In this document: in pieces, positions 1 through 6,544 of the stretch
Position numbering within the stretch: the first letter of the stretch is position 1
Layout of the letters: each line of letters starts with the position of its first letter
NCBI GenBank assembly: GCA_021789735.1
Contig: JAJYJB010000068.1
Location: 1-13,655 of the forward strand
DNA length: 13,655 nt
Reading direction: 5' to 3'
Origin: Nitrospirota bacterium
Lineage (GTDB): Bacteria; Nitrospirota; Thermodesulfovibrionia; Thermodesulfovibrionales; JdFR-88
The notes under the pieces: model-generated
What the model saw: only the letters and a program-made list of their open reading frames with translations
What the model was told of the DNA's origin: nothing
Databases searched by the model: none
Translations under genes and position numbers: made by a program

Positions 1-26
1 ACGCTGATCCGATATCCGCATTAAAT

Positions 27-32
27 TAAAAT
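27..32 (+). promoter_or_regulatory. Possible -10 element just upstream of the TPR gene
   Basis: TAAAAT lies 5 nt before the ATG at 38, in an AT-rich stretch with no Shine-Dalgarno sequence. A weak -35 match (CTGATC, 4-9) sits 17 nt further upstream. If real, the transcript would be nearly leaderless. AT-rich DNA gives such matches by chance, so this is weak. Confidence 0.2.
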
Positions 33-37
33 TTCTG

Positions 38-433
38 ATGGATGGGGAAAGTAAAATAACCTGTAAAAAAGTGATACGGTTGGCCTTGCTTTTAATATCC
101 TGTTGCATATTTTTGGGGCCGGCAAGGGCGAGAGCCGAAAGCTCATGTGTAAAGTACGCATCCACTGGGCAATACGACGATAATTCATTAAAGGCATGCA
201 CGGACGAAATAAATTCCGGCTCTTACACCGGTGATGACCTCGCAGTTTTATATGCTGACCGTGGCATTATCCATGACGGGAAAAAGGAATACAGCCTCGC
301 GATATCGGACTTAAATAAAGCTATTGAAATAGACCCATCAAATGCCAACGCCTATTGCGACCGCGCCAAAGTCTATAAAGAAATGGGAGATGCCGGCGGG
401 CCGGAGCCGATGTGCAAAAAGGCCTGGAGTTAG
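38..433 (+). CDS. Small secreted TPR-repeat protein, probably frameshifted near its 3' end
   Basis: This 131-residue reading frame starts with a basic N-terminus and a hydrophobic stretch (about residues 13-28) ending at an Ala-Arg-Ala-Glu site, which looks like a Sec signal peptide. The mature part holds Cys37, Cys54 and Cys107. It has one clear tetratricopeptide repeat at about residues 67-100 (YADRG, AISDLNKAIEIDP) and the first helix of a second (NANAYCDRAKVYKEMGD, 102-118). After residue 118 the TPR pattern is lost and the frame stops at 431-433. A different + frame, read from 406, gives ADVQKGLELGAGSAYCH and stops at 457-459, which restores a normal second TPR helix. A single-base deletion around 393-406 is therefore likely. 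The partner is unknown; TPRs usually mediate protein contacts. No Shine-Dalgarno site precedes the ATG. Other in-frame starts (GTG at 71) would shorten the signal peptide. Confidence 0.65.
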   Translation: MDGESKITCKKVIRLALLLISCCIFLGPARARAESSCVKYASTGQYDDNSLKACTDEINSGSYTGDDLAVLYADRGIIHDGKKEYSLAISDLNKAIEIDPSNANAYCDRAKVYKEMGDAGGPEPMCKKAWS

Positions 434-454
434 GGGCCGGTTCCGCTTACTGTC

Positions 455-527
455 ATTGACCGGTTTCAGTGGTCCCCGTTCAGGTCCTTTTGGGATCCTG
501 ACAAAAACCTGTCTTAAAATTGACCGG
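455..527 (+). repeat. 9-bp direct repeat ATTGACCGG flanking 55 bp
   Basis: ATTGACCGG occurs at 455-463 and again at 519-527, between the TPR gene and the transposase remnant. It could be a footprint of insertion or deletion events there. The octamer TTGACCGG recurs at 12999-13006. A chance origin cannot be excluded. Confidence 0.3.
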
Positions 528-542
528 GCGTGGCAATGCGAG

Positions 543-650
543 CATTTGAGCGATGCGCAATGGGAGATGATACGGGAACATTTTCCGAAAGGCACATTCC
601 GGATTACTATCCGGACGCGGTCTGTTTTTGACGCCGTCCTCGGGGCACCT
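543..650 (+). pseudogene. Remnant of an IS5-type transposase N-terminus
   Basis: In the frame beginning at 543 the translation reads HLSDAQWEMIREHFPKG and, after a short divergent stretch, RSVFDAVLGAP (about 615-650). This resembles the N-terminal DUF4096-type region of IS5-family transposases (an LSDAQWE..I...P motif, then VFDAVLWVLRTG). Only about 36 codons remain. The similarity ends just before the terminator hairpin, no DDE catalytic region follows, and I see no inverted-repeat ends. It is a decayed fragment next to the damaged 3' end of the TPR gene, which suggests past insertion and deletion. The family assignment is from memory of the motif. Confidence 0.5.
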
Positions 651-661
651 AAACAGAAGAC

Positions 662-692
662 CGGGGCCCCGCGGAGGGGCCCCGCATTTTTT
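662..692 (+). terminator. Strong GC-rich intrinsic terminator
   Basis: A 9-bp stem (662-670 with 676-684, CGGGGCCCC paired with GGGGCCCCG) has a 5-nt loop and is followed after CA by six T (687-692). Orientation is clearest for + strand transcripts arriving from the TPR gene. The same hairpin may also stop the convergent minus-strand gene that ends at 695, although its distal side (TCTTCTGTTT) is only moderately T-rich. Confidence 0.75.
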
Positions 693-694
693 AT

Positions 695-1003
695 CTAAAC
701 CGGCTGCATCTGCTCTCCGCAGCAGACTATGTTCACCATGTCCATATCGCCCCACTCGTCCACGGTGACCATAAGGCCGCAAACCTCGCAGCCATAGCGG
801 GCCTCCTTGGAAGCTGCAGCGGCCTGCCTGGCAGCGGCGCGTGCCGCGGGTTTCCTTGCAGCCGGCCTCTTTGCGGCCGTTTTAGCAGGTCTGGCTGCCG
901 CCGCCTTCACCGCTTTGGCCGGCCTTTTTGCACTGGTCTTGCCTGCTGCGGCTGCTTTCTTCGGGGCCTTCGCCCCCCTTGCGCCAGCTTTCTTTACCGC
1001 CAT
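695..1003 (-). CDS. Histone H1-like Lys/Ala/Pro-rich protein with C-terminal desulforedoxin-like Cys4 domain
   Basis: The 102-residue product has two parts. Residues 1-68 are almost entirely Ala, Lys, Arg and Pro with repeated AKRPAK/ARPAK/KPAAR units, like bacterial histone H1-type tails. Residues 70-102 carry Cys72-x2-Cys75, then 18 residues, then Cys94-Cys95-Gly-x2-Met (YGCEVCG and VCCGEQM). That is the arrangement of desulforedoxin and of the desulfoferrodoxin N-terminal domain, which bind Fe (or Zn) with four cysteines. The start is well supported by AAGGAGG at 1020-1014, 10 nt before the ATG. An extended -10 promoter lies upstream and a terminator hairpin is just downstream, so it is probably monocistronic. 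A DNA-binding or nucleoid role with a metal or redox sensing knob is inference. Low-complexity DNA also opens an Ala-rich + strand frame (807-1034), which I regard as a shadow. Confidence 0.8.
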   Translation of the reverse strand: MAVKKAGARGAKAPKKAAAAGKTSAKRPAKAVKAAAARPAKTAAKRPAARKPAARAAARQAAAASKEARYGCEVCGLMVTVDEWGDMDMVNIVCCGEQMQPV

Positions 1004-1054
1004 AAATATCCGTCCTCCTTTTGGAGATTTTTAATTTGAGGCTTTTACAAGCTA

Positions 1055-1083
1055 CATATATCACATAATGAGAGAGTTTTGAA
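1055..1083 (-). promoter_or_regulatory. Predicted extended -10 promoter for the H1-like/desulforedoxin gene
   Basis: On the minus strand TTCAAA (1083-1078) and TATATG (1060-1055) are separated by 17 nt. The -10 is preceded by TGA, giving an extended TGn-10 form. The predicted +1 is near 1048, leaving a leader of about 45 nt that contains the strong Shine-Dalgarno site. Confidence 0.45.
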
Positions 1084-1084
1084 G

Positions 1085-1115
1085 AAAAAAGAGACGTTTT
1101 AATTTTTTGTCTCCC
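1085..1115 (-). terminator. Terminator of the HlyD-ABC export operon
   Basis: Reading the minus strand, GGGAGAC (1115-1109) pairs with GTCTC plus adjacent T (1095-1089; 5 Watson-Crick pairs and 2 G-U pairs) around an AT-rich 13-nt loop. The 3' arm runs into TTTTTT (1090-1085). It lies a few bases after the permease stop codon (1129-1131). Confidence 0.6.
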
Positions 1116-1128
1116 ATAAATGGCCTTC

Positions 1129-2244
1129 TCAGAGGGTGCGCTTGAAGGTGATTATGGAAAGGCCCATCATTGCCGCGGTAAAGAGCGAAAGGAAAAGCAG
1201 GTCCCCCATGATGTTGCCAAGGCCCGCGTTTTTAAAGAGCAGCGACTTCATCGCATCCACGGCGTAGGCCTCCGGGTTCACCCTGGCAAAGGATTTCAGC
1301 CAGCCGGGGAAGCTCGCCACCGGGTAGACGGCGCCGCTTGGAAAAAACAGGATGACGTTCAAAAACCCGCTCAGGACGCCGACAATGCGCGGATGGCTTA
1401 TCCTTCCCAGGATGGCGAACATGAGGCTCAAAAGACACAAAGTGGTAAGGACAACCACGAGCAGAACAGGCAGGAAGTTCCCGAACCCCCTTGAAAACGG
1501 GATGCCCGTTATCAGCACGCTTGTCGCGAATATGAAAAGGGCGTTTATGGTGGTTATGGAAAGGCCGCTGATGATGAGCCCTCCCACTATGTGCCCCTTC
1601 GAAAGCGGAGTAAGCAGGTAGCTCTCCTCTATGCCAAGAAAGCGGTCCATGACAAGGTTGAAAGCCCCGGTGGTAAGGGTGCCAAGGAATATGGCCATTA
1701 TCACCACTCCAGGCACCAGGGACTGGGCATAGTCCACCTTTGCATAGAGGTTTATGTCCCTGAGGAGCGGCGTCCCGTCCGGCTCCCTTATCGGCACGTA
1801 CTCGGACTTTAACGAAGGCAGGGCCGCATCTATGAGGTTCCTGATCGTGTCCGCGGAGATGCTGTCCGTGTTGTCAAGGAAAAGGCCTATGACCGGCCTG
1901 CCGTTCACCGCGGCCCTTTTGCTGAAATCCGGGGGTATGATGAGCGCGGCCTTGTACTTGCCCGCCCGGACCCCGTCCACGGCCTTTTCCTGGTCGTCCA
2001 TGGGCAGCACCAAAAAGGTCTTTGGTCCGGCCTGGATCGCCATCAGGTATTCCATCAACCGTTTGGCGTAAGGGCCCCCGTCCTGGCTGACCACTGCCAG
2101 GGGCAGGTCCGTGAGCTTTCCCTGGAAGGAGTTGCCCAGTATCACCAGGTAGATGATGGGCATGAGTATGCTCATCCCGAGAACGACCGAGTTTCGCTTG
2201 AACTTTTTCAGGTCCCTCTCTATGACCGCAAAAAGCCTTGTCAT
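1129..2244 (-). CDS. ABC-2 type transporter permease
   Basis: The 371-residue integral membrane protein has the ABC-2 (YhhJ/YbhS/YbhR-like) plan. A first membrane helix at about 19-40 is followed by a large extracytoplasmic domain of about 130 residues. About five more hydrophobic segments come after residue 175 (around 176-198, 218-247, 253-280, 288-312 and 348-367). The segment PEAYAVDAMKSLLF near residue 325 is typical of the last cytoplasmic or amphipathic region of ABC-2 exporters. It starts at an ATGA overlap with the ATPase stop codon, so the two are translationally coupled. A single permease gene is present, so the pump is probably a permease homodimer with an ATPase homodimer. The exported substrate (drug, lipid or other hydrophobic compound) cannot be read from the sequence. 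Confidence 0.9.
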   Translation of the reverse strand: MTRLFAVIERDLKKFKRNSVVLGMSILMPIIYLVILGNSFQGKLTDLPLAVVSQDGGPYAKRLMEYLMAIQAGPKTFLVLPMDDQEKAVDGVRAGKYKAALIIPPDFSKRAAVNGRPVIGLFLDNTDSISADTIRNLIDAALPSLKSEYVPIREPDGTPLLRDINLYAKVDYAQSLVPGVVIMAIFLGTLTTGAFNLVMDRFLGIEESYLLTPLSKGHIVGGLIISGLSITTINALFIFATSVLITGIPFSRGFGNFLPVLLVVVLTTLCLLSLMFAILGRISHPRIVGVLSGFLNVILFFPSGAVYPVASFPGWLKSFARVNPEAYAVDAMKSLLFKNAGLGNIMGDLLFLSLFTAAMMGLSIITFKRTL

Positions 2245-3299
2245 CTGCCGAGCCTCTGGGGCATTCCCGCCCCAACCAGGAAACTCACCTTTTTTGCCTC
2301 TTCCTCCCTTATGGACTTTCCCGTGTAGTGGATGAAAACGTCCTCCAGCGACTGCTCATGGACGGAGGCGGCAAGGATCGTCCCTCCGGAGGCCCGCACG
2401 GTGTCCATGAGCGCGGGCAGGTTCTGCGCCCCGTTGTCCACGAAGACGGAGACGGAACCTCCATCCGTGTTTACCTTGTGAACGAAAGGCAATTTCCCCA
2501 TCGCCGCGGTGATATCATCCGTAAGCCCGCCAAGGCGCAGGGTGACAATGTCGTTTCCCGCTACGCCCGCCTTGAGCTCCGCCGGGCTCCCCATTGCTAT
2601 TATCTTACCGGCGTCTATTATCGCAACCCGGCCGCACAGCATCTCCGCCTCTTCCATGTAGTGCGTGGTCAGGAATATCGTCATGGCGTCCCCCTGGATG
2701 AGCTTTTTCAGGAGCTCCCACACCACCCGCCTGGACTGTGGGTCAAGCCCGATGGTGGGCTCATCCAGAAAAAGCAGCGCCGGCCTGTGGACAAGCACGC
2801 GCACGATCTCCAGCCTCCTCCTCATGCCGCCTGAGTACGTGGCCACCAGGTCGTCCGCCCTCTGCGCCAGGCCAACCATCTCAAGCAGATAGTCCGTCCT
2901 TTCTTTCCTTTCCGCGGAGTGGATGCCGTAGAACCTGCCGTATATGTCCATGTTCTCGCGGCCGGTAAGGTCCAGGTCGCTGGTCATGGCCTGGGGGACA
3001 ACCCCTATGAGCTGCCTGACATGGGAAGGGTGCTCCGCCACGTCGACCCCTGCGACAATGGCCTGTCCGCTTGTGGGCTTGAGAAGGGTGGTGAGCATCC
3101 TTATGAGGGTCGTCTTGCCGGCCCCGTTGGGGCCGAGAAAGCCGAAAAACTCCCCCCTGTCCACCTCGAAGCTTATCTCGTCCACGGCGGTGGCGGGACC
3201 GAATTTCCTGGTTATCCCGGAGACGGCAATTGCCTTGTCACATTTTTGCATGATATATATATGGGCGCGCGCCGCTTGCCGCGTTGCCCTTCCGGCCAT
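2241..3299 (-). CDS. ABC transporter ATP-binding protein
   Basis: All nucleotide-binding motifs are present in order: Walker A GPNGAGKT (56-63), Q-loop Gln103, signature YSGGM (155-159), Walker B LLFLDE (175-180), D-loop after GLD and switch His213 in TTHYMEE. The C-terminal 100 residues match the extra regulatory domain common in ABC-2 exporter ATPases of the YbhF/DrrA/CcmA type. The gene begins 3 nt after the stop of the HlyD gene and overlaps the permease by 4 nt. The start is uncertain. The ATG at 3299 has AAAGG directly abutting it and may depend on coupling. A second in-frame ATG at 3251 would remove 16 non-conserved residues but has no Shine-Dalgarno site either. It powers the exporter from the cytoplasmic side. 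Confidence 0.92.
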   Translation of the reverse strand: MAGRATRQAARAHIYIMQKCDKAIAVSGITRKFGPATAVDEISFEVDRGEFFGFLGPNGAGKTTLIRMLTTLLKPTSGQAIVAGVDVAEHPSHVRQLIGVVPQAMTSDLDLTGRENMDIYGRFYGIHSAERKERTDYLLEMVGLAQRADDLVATYSGGMRRRLEIVRVLVHRPALLFLDEPTIGLDPQSRRVVWELLKKLIQGDAMTIFLTTHYMEEAEMLCGRVAIIDAGKIIAMGSPAELKAGVAGNDIVTLRLGGLTDDITAAMGKLPFVHKVNTDGGSVSVFVDNGAQNLPALMDTVRASGGTILAASVHEQSLEDVFIHYTGKSIREEEAKKVSFLVGAGMPQRLGR

Positions 3300-3302
3300 C
3301 CT

Positions 3303-4376
3303 TTATCCCGGAGGTATCCTTACCTCAACCGTCATGCCGGGCTTCAACATCCTGTCCGGGTCGTTCAGGACCTTGACCTTTACCCTGAAGGTCTTTATGT
3401 CCTCCCGGCCCCGTATCACGTCCCTCTGGGTGGCGAACTCCGCGTACCGGTCTATCTCCGTGATCCTGCCCTTGAAGACCTTTCCAGGCAGCCCGTCCAC
3501 GGTGACATAGGCCGGCTTGCCAAGCTCCACGCGGCCTATCTTCGTCTCGTCTATGTCCACCCTTGCATAAAGGCCGTCCAGGTCCACTATCGTCAGGATG
3601 GTGTCCCCCGGGCTGACCGTTTCTCCCTGCTCATGCGCCTTGAATATGACGGTGCCGTCCACCGGGGTCTTTATGATGGTATCGTTCAGCTTTGATCGGT
3701 AATAGGCCACATTGGCCTGAGCCTCTCCGAGCATTGCCTTTGCGGACCCAAGCTGGCTTTTGGCCGCGGCAAGCGCGGTTTCTGCCGCCTCTGTCTTTGC
3801 GCGGGCCGAGGAGAGCCTGTCCACCGAGGAGTTGTATGCCGCCCTGTTTACGTCATAAACGGAAACCGACTGGTCGCGGGACTGCGTGGATATGAAGCTC
3901 TCCCTGTAAAGCTTCTGCGCCCTTCCGGCCTCTCTCCTGGACTCATCCTCCTGGTCGCGGGCCATCACCACATCCGCGGCGTCGCTTTTTTCGTCCGCCT
4001 CCGCGCTCAGTATCCCTGCCCTTGCGTTTTCCACCTGCGCCTCGGCCGCGCTGATGTCGTCCTGCGCTTTTTCCCTGGCGGCAATGGCCTGCGCAAGCGA
4101 CGCCTTTACGTCCTGGCAGTCCAGGGTGATCAGCGTCTGCCCCGCCTTGACGGCATCGCCCTCGTCGGCCCCGATCCAAGAGATACGGCCGGCTATTTTC
4201 GGGGAAAGGTTGACCTCGTAGCCGTCCATGATGCCGGTCTCGTGGATGGAATGGATGGTATTTTTACGCTCGGAGCGCAAGGCCATCAGGACGGCAAGAA
4301 ATGCCGCCGCGGCTACTGCCAGAAGCGGGACTACCAGGGCCCTTTTTTTGGCGGGCCTGCCGGTGTTAGCGTTCAC
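3303..4376 (-). CDS. HlyD-family membrane fusion (periplasmic adaptor) protein
   Basis: The 357-residue protein has one N-terminal membrane anchor (about 13-33). It is followed by the first half of a biotinyl-lipoyl-like domain (48-90, with SPKIAGRI and AGQTLITLD). A long Ala/Glu/Lys/Gln-rich coiled-coil hairpin follows (about 92-228), then the second lipoyl half (230-265, IKTPVDGTV and GDTILTIVD) and a beta-barrel domain (268-355). This matches YbhG/YhiI/EmrA-type adaptors that link an inner-membrane pump to an outer-membrane channel. No TolC-like gene is nearby. Initiation is at GTG (4376-4374), with an in-frame TAA immediately upstream, so no longer start is possible. It is the first gene of the operon with the ATPase and permease. 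A good promoter places transcription start at or very near the GTG. Confidence 0.92.
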   Translation of the reverse strand: MNANTGRPAKKRALVVPLLAVAAAAFLAVLMALRSERKNTIHSIHETGIMDGYEVNLSPKIAGRISWIGADEGDAVKAGQTLITLDCQDVKASLAQAIAAREKAQDDISAAEAQVENARAGILSAEADEKSDAADVVMARDQEDESRREAGRAQKLYRESFISTQSRDQSVSVYDVNRAAYNSSVDRLSSARAKTEAAETALAAAKSQLGSAKAMLGEAQANVAYYRSKLNDTIIKTPVDGTVIFKAHEQGETVSPGDTILTIVDLDGLYARVDIDETKIGRVELGKPAYVTVDGLPGKVFKGRITEIDRYAEFATQRDVIRGREDIKTFRVKVKVLNDPDRMLKPGMTVEVRIPPG

Positions 4377-4382
4377 TTACCT

Positions 4383-4412
4383 ATTGTATTGTCCGATAAA
4401 AGGAAAAGTCAA
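4383..4412 (-). promoter_or_regulatory. Predicted sigma70 promoter of the export operon, possibly giving a leaderless mRNA
   Basis: On the minus strand TTGACT (4412-4407) and TACAAT (4388-4383) are separated by 18 nt, five matches of six in each hexamer. The sequence AGGTAA separates the -10 from the GTG start codon, so the expected +1 coincides with the G of GTG at 4376. The promoter sits immediately downstream of the bacterioferritin terminator. Confidence 0.6.
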
Positions 4413-4436
4413 AAAATGGAATGCCCCGGCCGCGCG

Positions 4437-4475
4437 AAAAAAAAGGCCCCCGCACAGCAGGCGCGGGGGCCTTTT
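4437..4475 (-). terminator. Strong intrinsic terminator after bacterioferritin
   Basis: A 13-bp stem (4441-4453 with 4463-4475; core GGCCCCCGC paired with GCGGGGGCC, flanked by A/T pairs) has a 9-nt loop. On the minus strand it is followed by eight consecutive T (4444-4437). The flanking A and T runs make it near-symmetric, so it could also work on the + strand. Confidence 0.85.
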
Positions 4476-4520
4476 AAAAAATATTCTCTTGGAAATTTCC
4501 TGCCGGCAGTCCTGTATCCT

Positions 4521-4985
4521 TTAAACCTGTGTGGACAGGAAGACGGGCAGCGTCATCTGGCCGATCTGGTCCTGGAGCTCCTCTATGCCGTCGATATGGC
4601 CGTCCTCATCGTTCAGTATCTTTTCCAGTATCTCCCTGGTGGCAAAGTCGCTCACTTCCCCGGCCAGCTTTATGCCCTCGTTGTACCCCTTGATGGCGAT
4701 CTCCTCCAGGTTGTGGTCGCTGTCAAGCTGTTTGGACACATCGCTGCCAACGCGTATCTCCCGCAGGTTGGAGACGATCGGGATGCCTTCCAGGAAGATT
4801 ATCCTGCCGATAAGCGACTCGGCGTGCTTCATCTCGGTAATGGCCCTCTTCTCAAAATGTTCGTGCAGTTTCCCGTATCCCCAGTTGGCCGCCATCTCCG
4901 AATGCACCATGTACTGGTTGATGGCCGTCAATTCGTCGGCAAGAAGCGAATTAAGTTTTTCGATCAGCTTAGGATTGCCTTTCAT
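4521..4985 (-). CDS. bfr: Bacterioferritin (heme-binding iron storage protein)
   Basis: With the start at 4985 the product has 154 residues and aligns with E. coli Bfr residue for residue without gaps through the C-terminal helix region. The ferroxidase ligands Glu18, Glu51, His54, Glu94, Glu127 and His130 and the heme ligand Met52 (ITEMKHAE) all fall at the canonical positions. The product is expected to form a 24-subunit cytoplasmic shell that oxidises and stores iron. A longer frame beginning at 5084 is rejected because its extra 33 residues are non-homologous and cover the predicted promoter. AGGAGG lies at 5006-5001, about 15 nt before the ATG, which is longer than usual. The gene has its own promoter and terminator and is probably monocistronic. 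No ferredoxin (bfd) gene is adjacent, and no Fur box was recognised. Confidence 0.96.
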   Translation of the reverse strand: MKGNPKLIEKLNSLLADELTAINQYMVHSEMAANWGYGKLHEHFEKRAITEMKHAESLIGRIIFLEGIPIVSNLREIRVGSDVSKQLDSDHNLEEIAIKGYNEGIKLAGEVSDFATREILEKILNDEDGHIDGIEELQDQIGQMTLPVFLSTQV

Positions 4986-5040
4986 GGTTTTTTTACAAAA
5001 CCTCCTGTCCGGTTTTTTGACATATGAATTTCTGGAAAAA

Positions 5041-5068
5041 ATGATAGCACTTTTTAAGCTCTTTGCAA
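5041..5068 (-). promoter_or_regulatory. Predicted promoter of bfr
   Basis: On the minus strand TTGCAA (5068-5063) and TATCAT (5046-5041) are separated by 16 nt. The predicted +1 is near 5034, giving a leader of about 50 nt that includes AGGAGG. It lies between the terminator of the upstream dehydrogenase gene and the bfr start. Confidence 0.55.
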
Positions 5069-5082
5069 GCTGAAAAAACTCC

Positions 5083-5104
5083 AAAAAAGGCCTCAGAGCC
5101 TTTT
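5083..5104 (-). terminator. Terminator overlapping the stop codon of the FAD dehydrogenase
   Basis: AAAAGGC (5104-5098) pairs with GCCTTTT (5091-5085) around a 6-nt loop that contains most of the stop codon. A run of six T (5088-5083) follows. Placing the stop within the hairpin makes a very compact gene end. Confidence 0.65.
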
Positions 5105-6544
5105 AAGTATCTCCCTGGCCGCGATGACCCCGGAAGCCGATGACTGCACGAGCCCCCTGCTCACTCCCGCTCCGTCGCCCACCGCGAAGAGGTTTTCTAT
5201 CCCGCTTTCAAGAGAAGGGCCCAACCTGGGCTTCATCGAATAGAACTTCACCTCAACGCCGTAAAGAAGCGTGTGCCTGGAATTTACGCCGGGGGCCAGC
5301 TTGTCCAGGGCCTCCATCATCTCCATTATATCGCTCAGATACCGGTACGGAATGACAAAGCTCAGGTCCCCGGGCGTCGAGTCCTTGAGCGTGGGGACCA
5401 CCGTGCCCTTCTCTATCCGCTCCCGCGTGGAGCGCCTGCCCTTCTGTAGGTCTCCAAGCCGCTGCACAATGACGCCCTGGCCAAGGAAGTTGGCCAGCCT
5501 GGCTATATGCCTTCCGTACGAGACAGGCTCATGGAAAGGCTCGGTGAACGTGGTGCTCACCAGCAGGGCAAAGTTCGTGTTAGGCGTCCTGTGGCCGGCA
5601 TAACTGTGCCCGTTCACGGTCCATATGCCCTTCAGGTATTCTTTTACCACCTCTCCGTAAGGGTTGACGCAAAAGGTCCTCACCTTGTCATCAAAGGCCC
5701 TGGAATAAAAGATGAGCTTTGGCTCATAAGTGGCCCTTGTCAGGGGCTCCATCACGGGGGCGGGGACCTCGACCCTGACGCCGATGTCCACAGGGTTGTT
5801 TATGGTCTCAAGCCCCAGCCTTTTGACTTCTTTCTCAAGCCACTTGGAGCCCTCCCTGCCCGGGGCGACTATTACAAACCCGGCCTCTATCTCTTCTCCC
5901 GTTGCAAGACGGACACCCGTTGCCCTGCGGTTTTCCCTGCCCCGGCTGTCCTTTTCGCCGGTCAGGACCCGTTCCACTTCGCTTTCAAAGAGCACGTCGA
6001 CCTTGCCCTCCAGGTATTTCCGCATCCGGCTGAGGACGCCCTTCGCCCTGTCGGTGCCTATGTGCCTTATCCTTGATCGGACGAACAAAAGCCCGTTTCT
6101 GGCCGCCTCCCTGGATATATTTTCAATCTCTTCGCTCTCCTGGCCGTAATATTCCCTGGGTGCGCCAAACCGTACGTAGACGCTGTCCACATAATCTATC
6201 ATCCCAAGAAGCGTCTCCTGGCCTATATAGTCCTTCAGGTATCCTCCCACCTCCGGGGACAATGAGAGTTTTCCGTCGCTGAAGGCCCCGGCCCCGCCCC
6301 ACCCGCTTAACAGGCCGCACAGGGCGCAGGCCGCGCAGGATATCTCCTTTGTCTTCATCGGGCAGACCCTCTTGCCTATGTCCCTGCCTTTTTCAATGAT
6401 GAGCACGCTTGGGGCTTTTCCTTTTTTTGCGCCCTTCCCGGAAGGGGCAAACGCAAAAAACTCCATTGCCGCGAAAATGCCCGCCGGCCCCGCCCCTACG
6501 ATGACCACATCGTACCTTTTGGTCCTCTTGCTTTTGCCTTCCAA
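5093..6544 (-). CDS. FAD-dependent dehydrogenase of COG2509 type, function uncharacterised
   Basis: The 483-residue protein opens with a Rossmann FAD site, VVIVGAGPAG (13-22), and acidic Glu51 at the end of the second strand. It continues with a cysteine-rich segment (Cys61, Cys70, Cys73, Cys76) that leads into GWGGAGAFSDGKL (81-93). It ends with the second FAD contact, VGDGAG (455-460). This order, including the Cys cluster before GGAGAFSDGKL, is what I recall for the COG2509 family of flavoproteins with unknown substrate. The cysteines could hold a metal or an Fe-S centre, which is inference. The start is TTG (6544-6542), chosen because a stop lies six codons upstream, GAAGGG precedes it by about 11 nt, and no ATG lies before the FAD motif. 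No functional partner is evident in the neighbours. Confidence 0.88.
   Translation of the reverse strand: MEGKSKRTKRYDVVIVGAGPAGIFAAMEFFAFAPSGKGAKKGKAPSVLIIEKGRDIGKRVCPMKTKEISCAACALCGLLSGWGGAGAFSDGKLSLSPEVGGYLKDYIGQETLLGMIDYVDSVYVRFGAPREYYGQESEEIENISREAARNGLLFVRSRIRHIGTDRAKGVLSRMRKYLEGKVDVLFESEVERVLTGEKDSRGRENRRATGVRLATGEEIEAGFVIVAPGREGSKWLEKEVKRLGLETINNPVDIGVRVEVPAPVMEPLTRATYEPKLIFYSRAFDDKVRTFCVNPYGEVVKEYLKGIWTVNGHSYAGHRTPNTNFALLVSTTFTEPFHEPVSYGRHIARLANFLGQGVIVQRLGDLQKGRRSTRERIEKGTVVPTLKDSTPGDLSFVIPYRYLSDIMEMMEALDKLAPGVNSRHTLLYGVEVKFYSMKPRLGPSLESGIENLFAVGDGAGVSRGLVQSSASGVIAAREILKRL

Noticed and set aside
807..1034. Ala/Leu-rich + strand frame resembling a membrane protein
   Set aside because: It arises from the reverse complement of the Lys/Ala-rich tail. 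The minus strand has a strong Shine-Dalgarno, a promoter and a cysteine motif, so it is the real gene.
2919..3695. Long + strand open frame (258 codons) opposite the ABC ATPase and HlyD genes
   Set aside because: It is a shadow of coding sequence on the minus strand that carries all ABC motifs. It has no family features of its own.
4986..5084. N-terminal extension of bacterioferritin to the start at 5084
   Set aside because: The added residues are not Bfr-like and would overlap the predicted promoter and leader. The start at 4985 gives exact canonical residue numbering.
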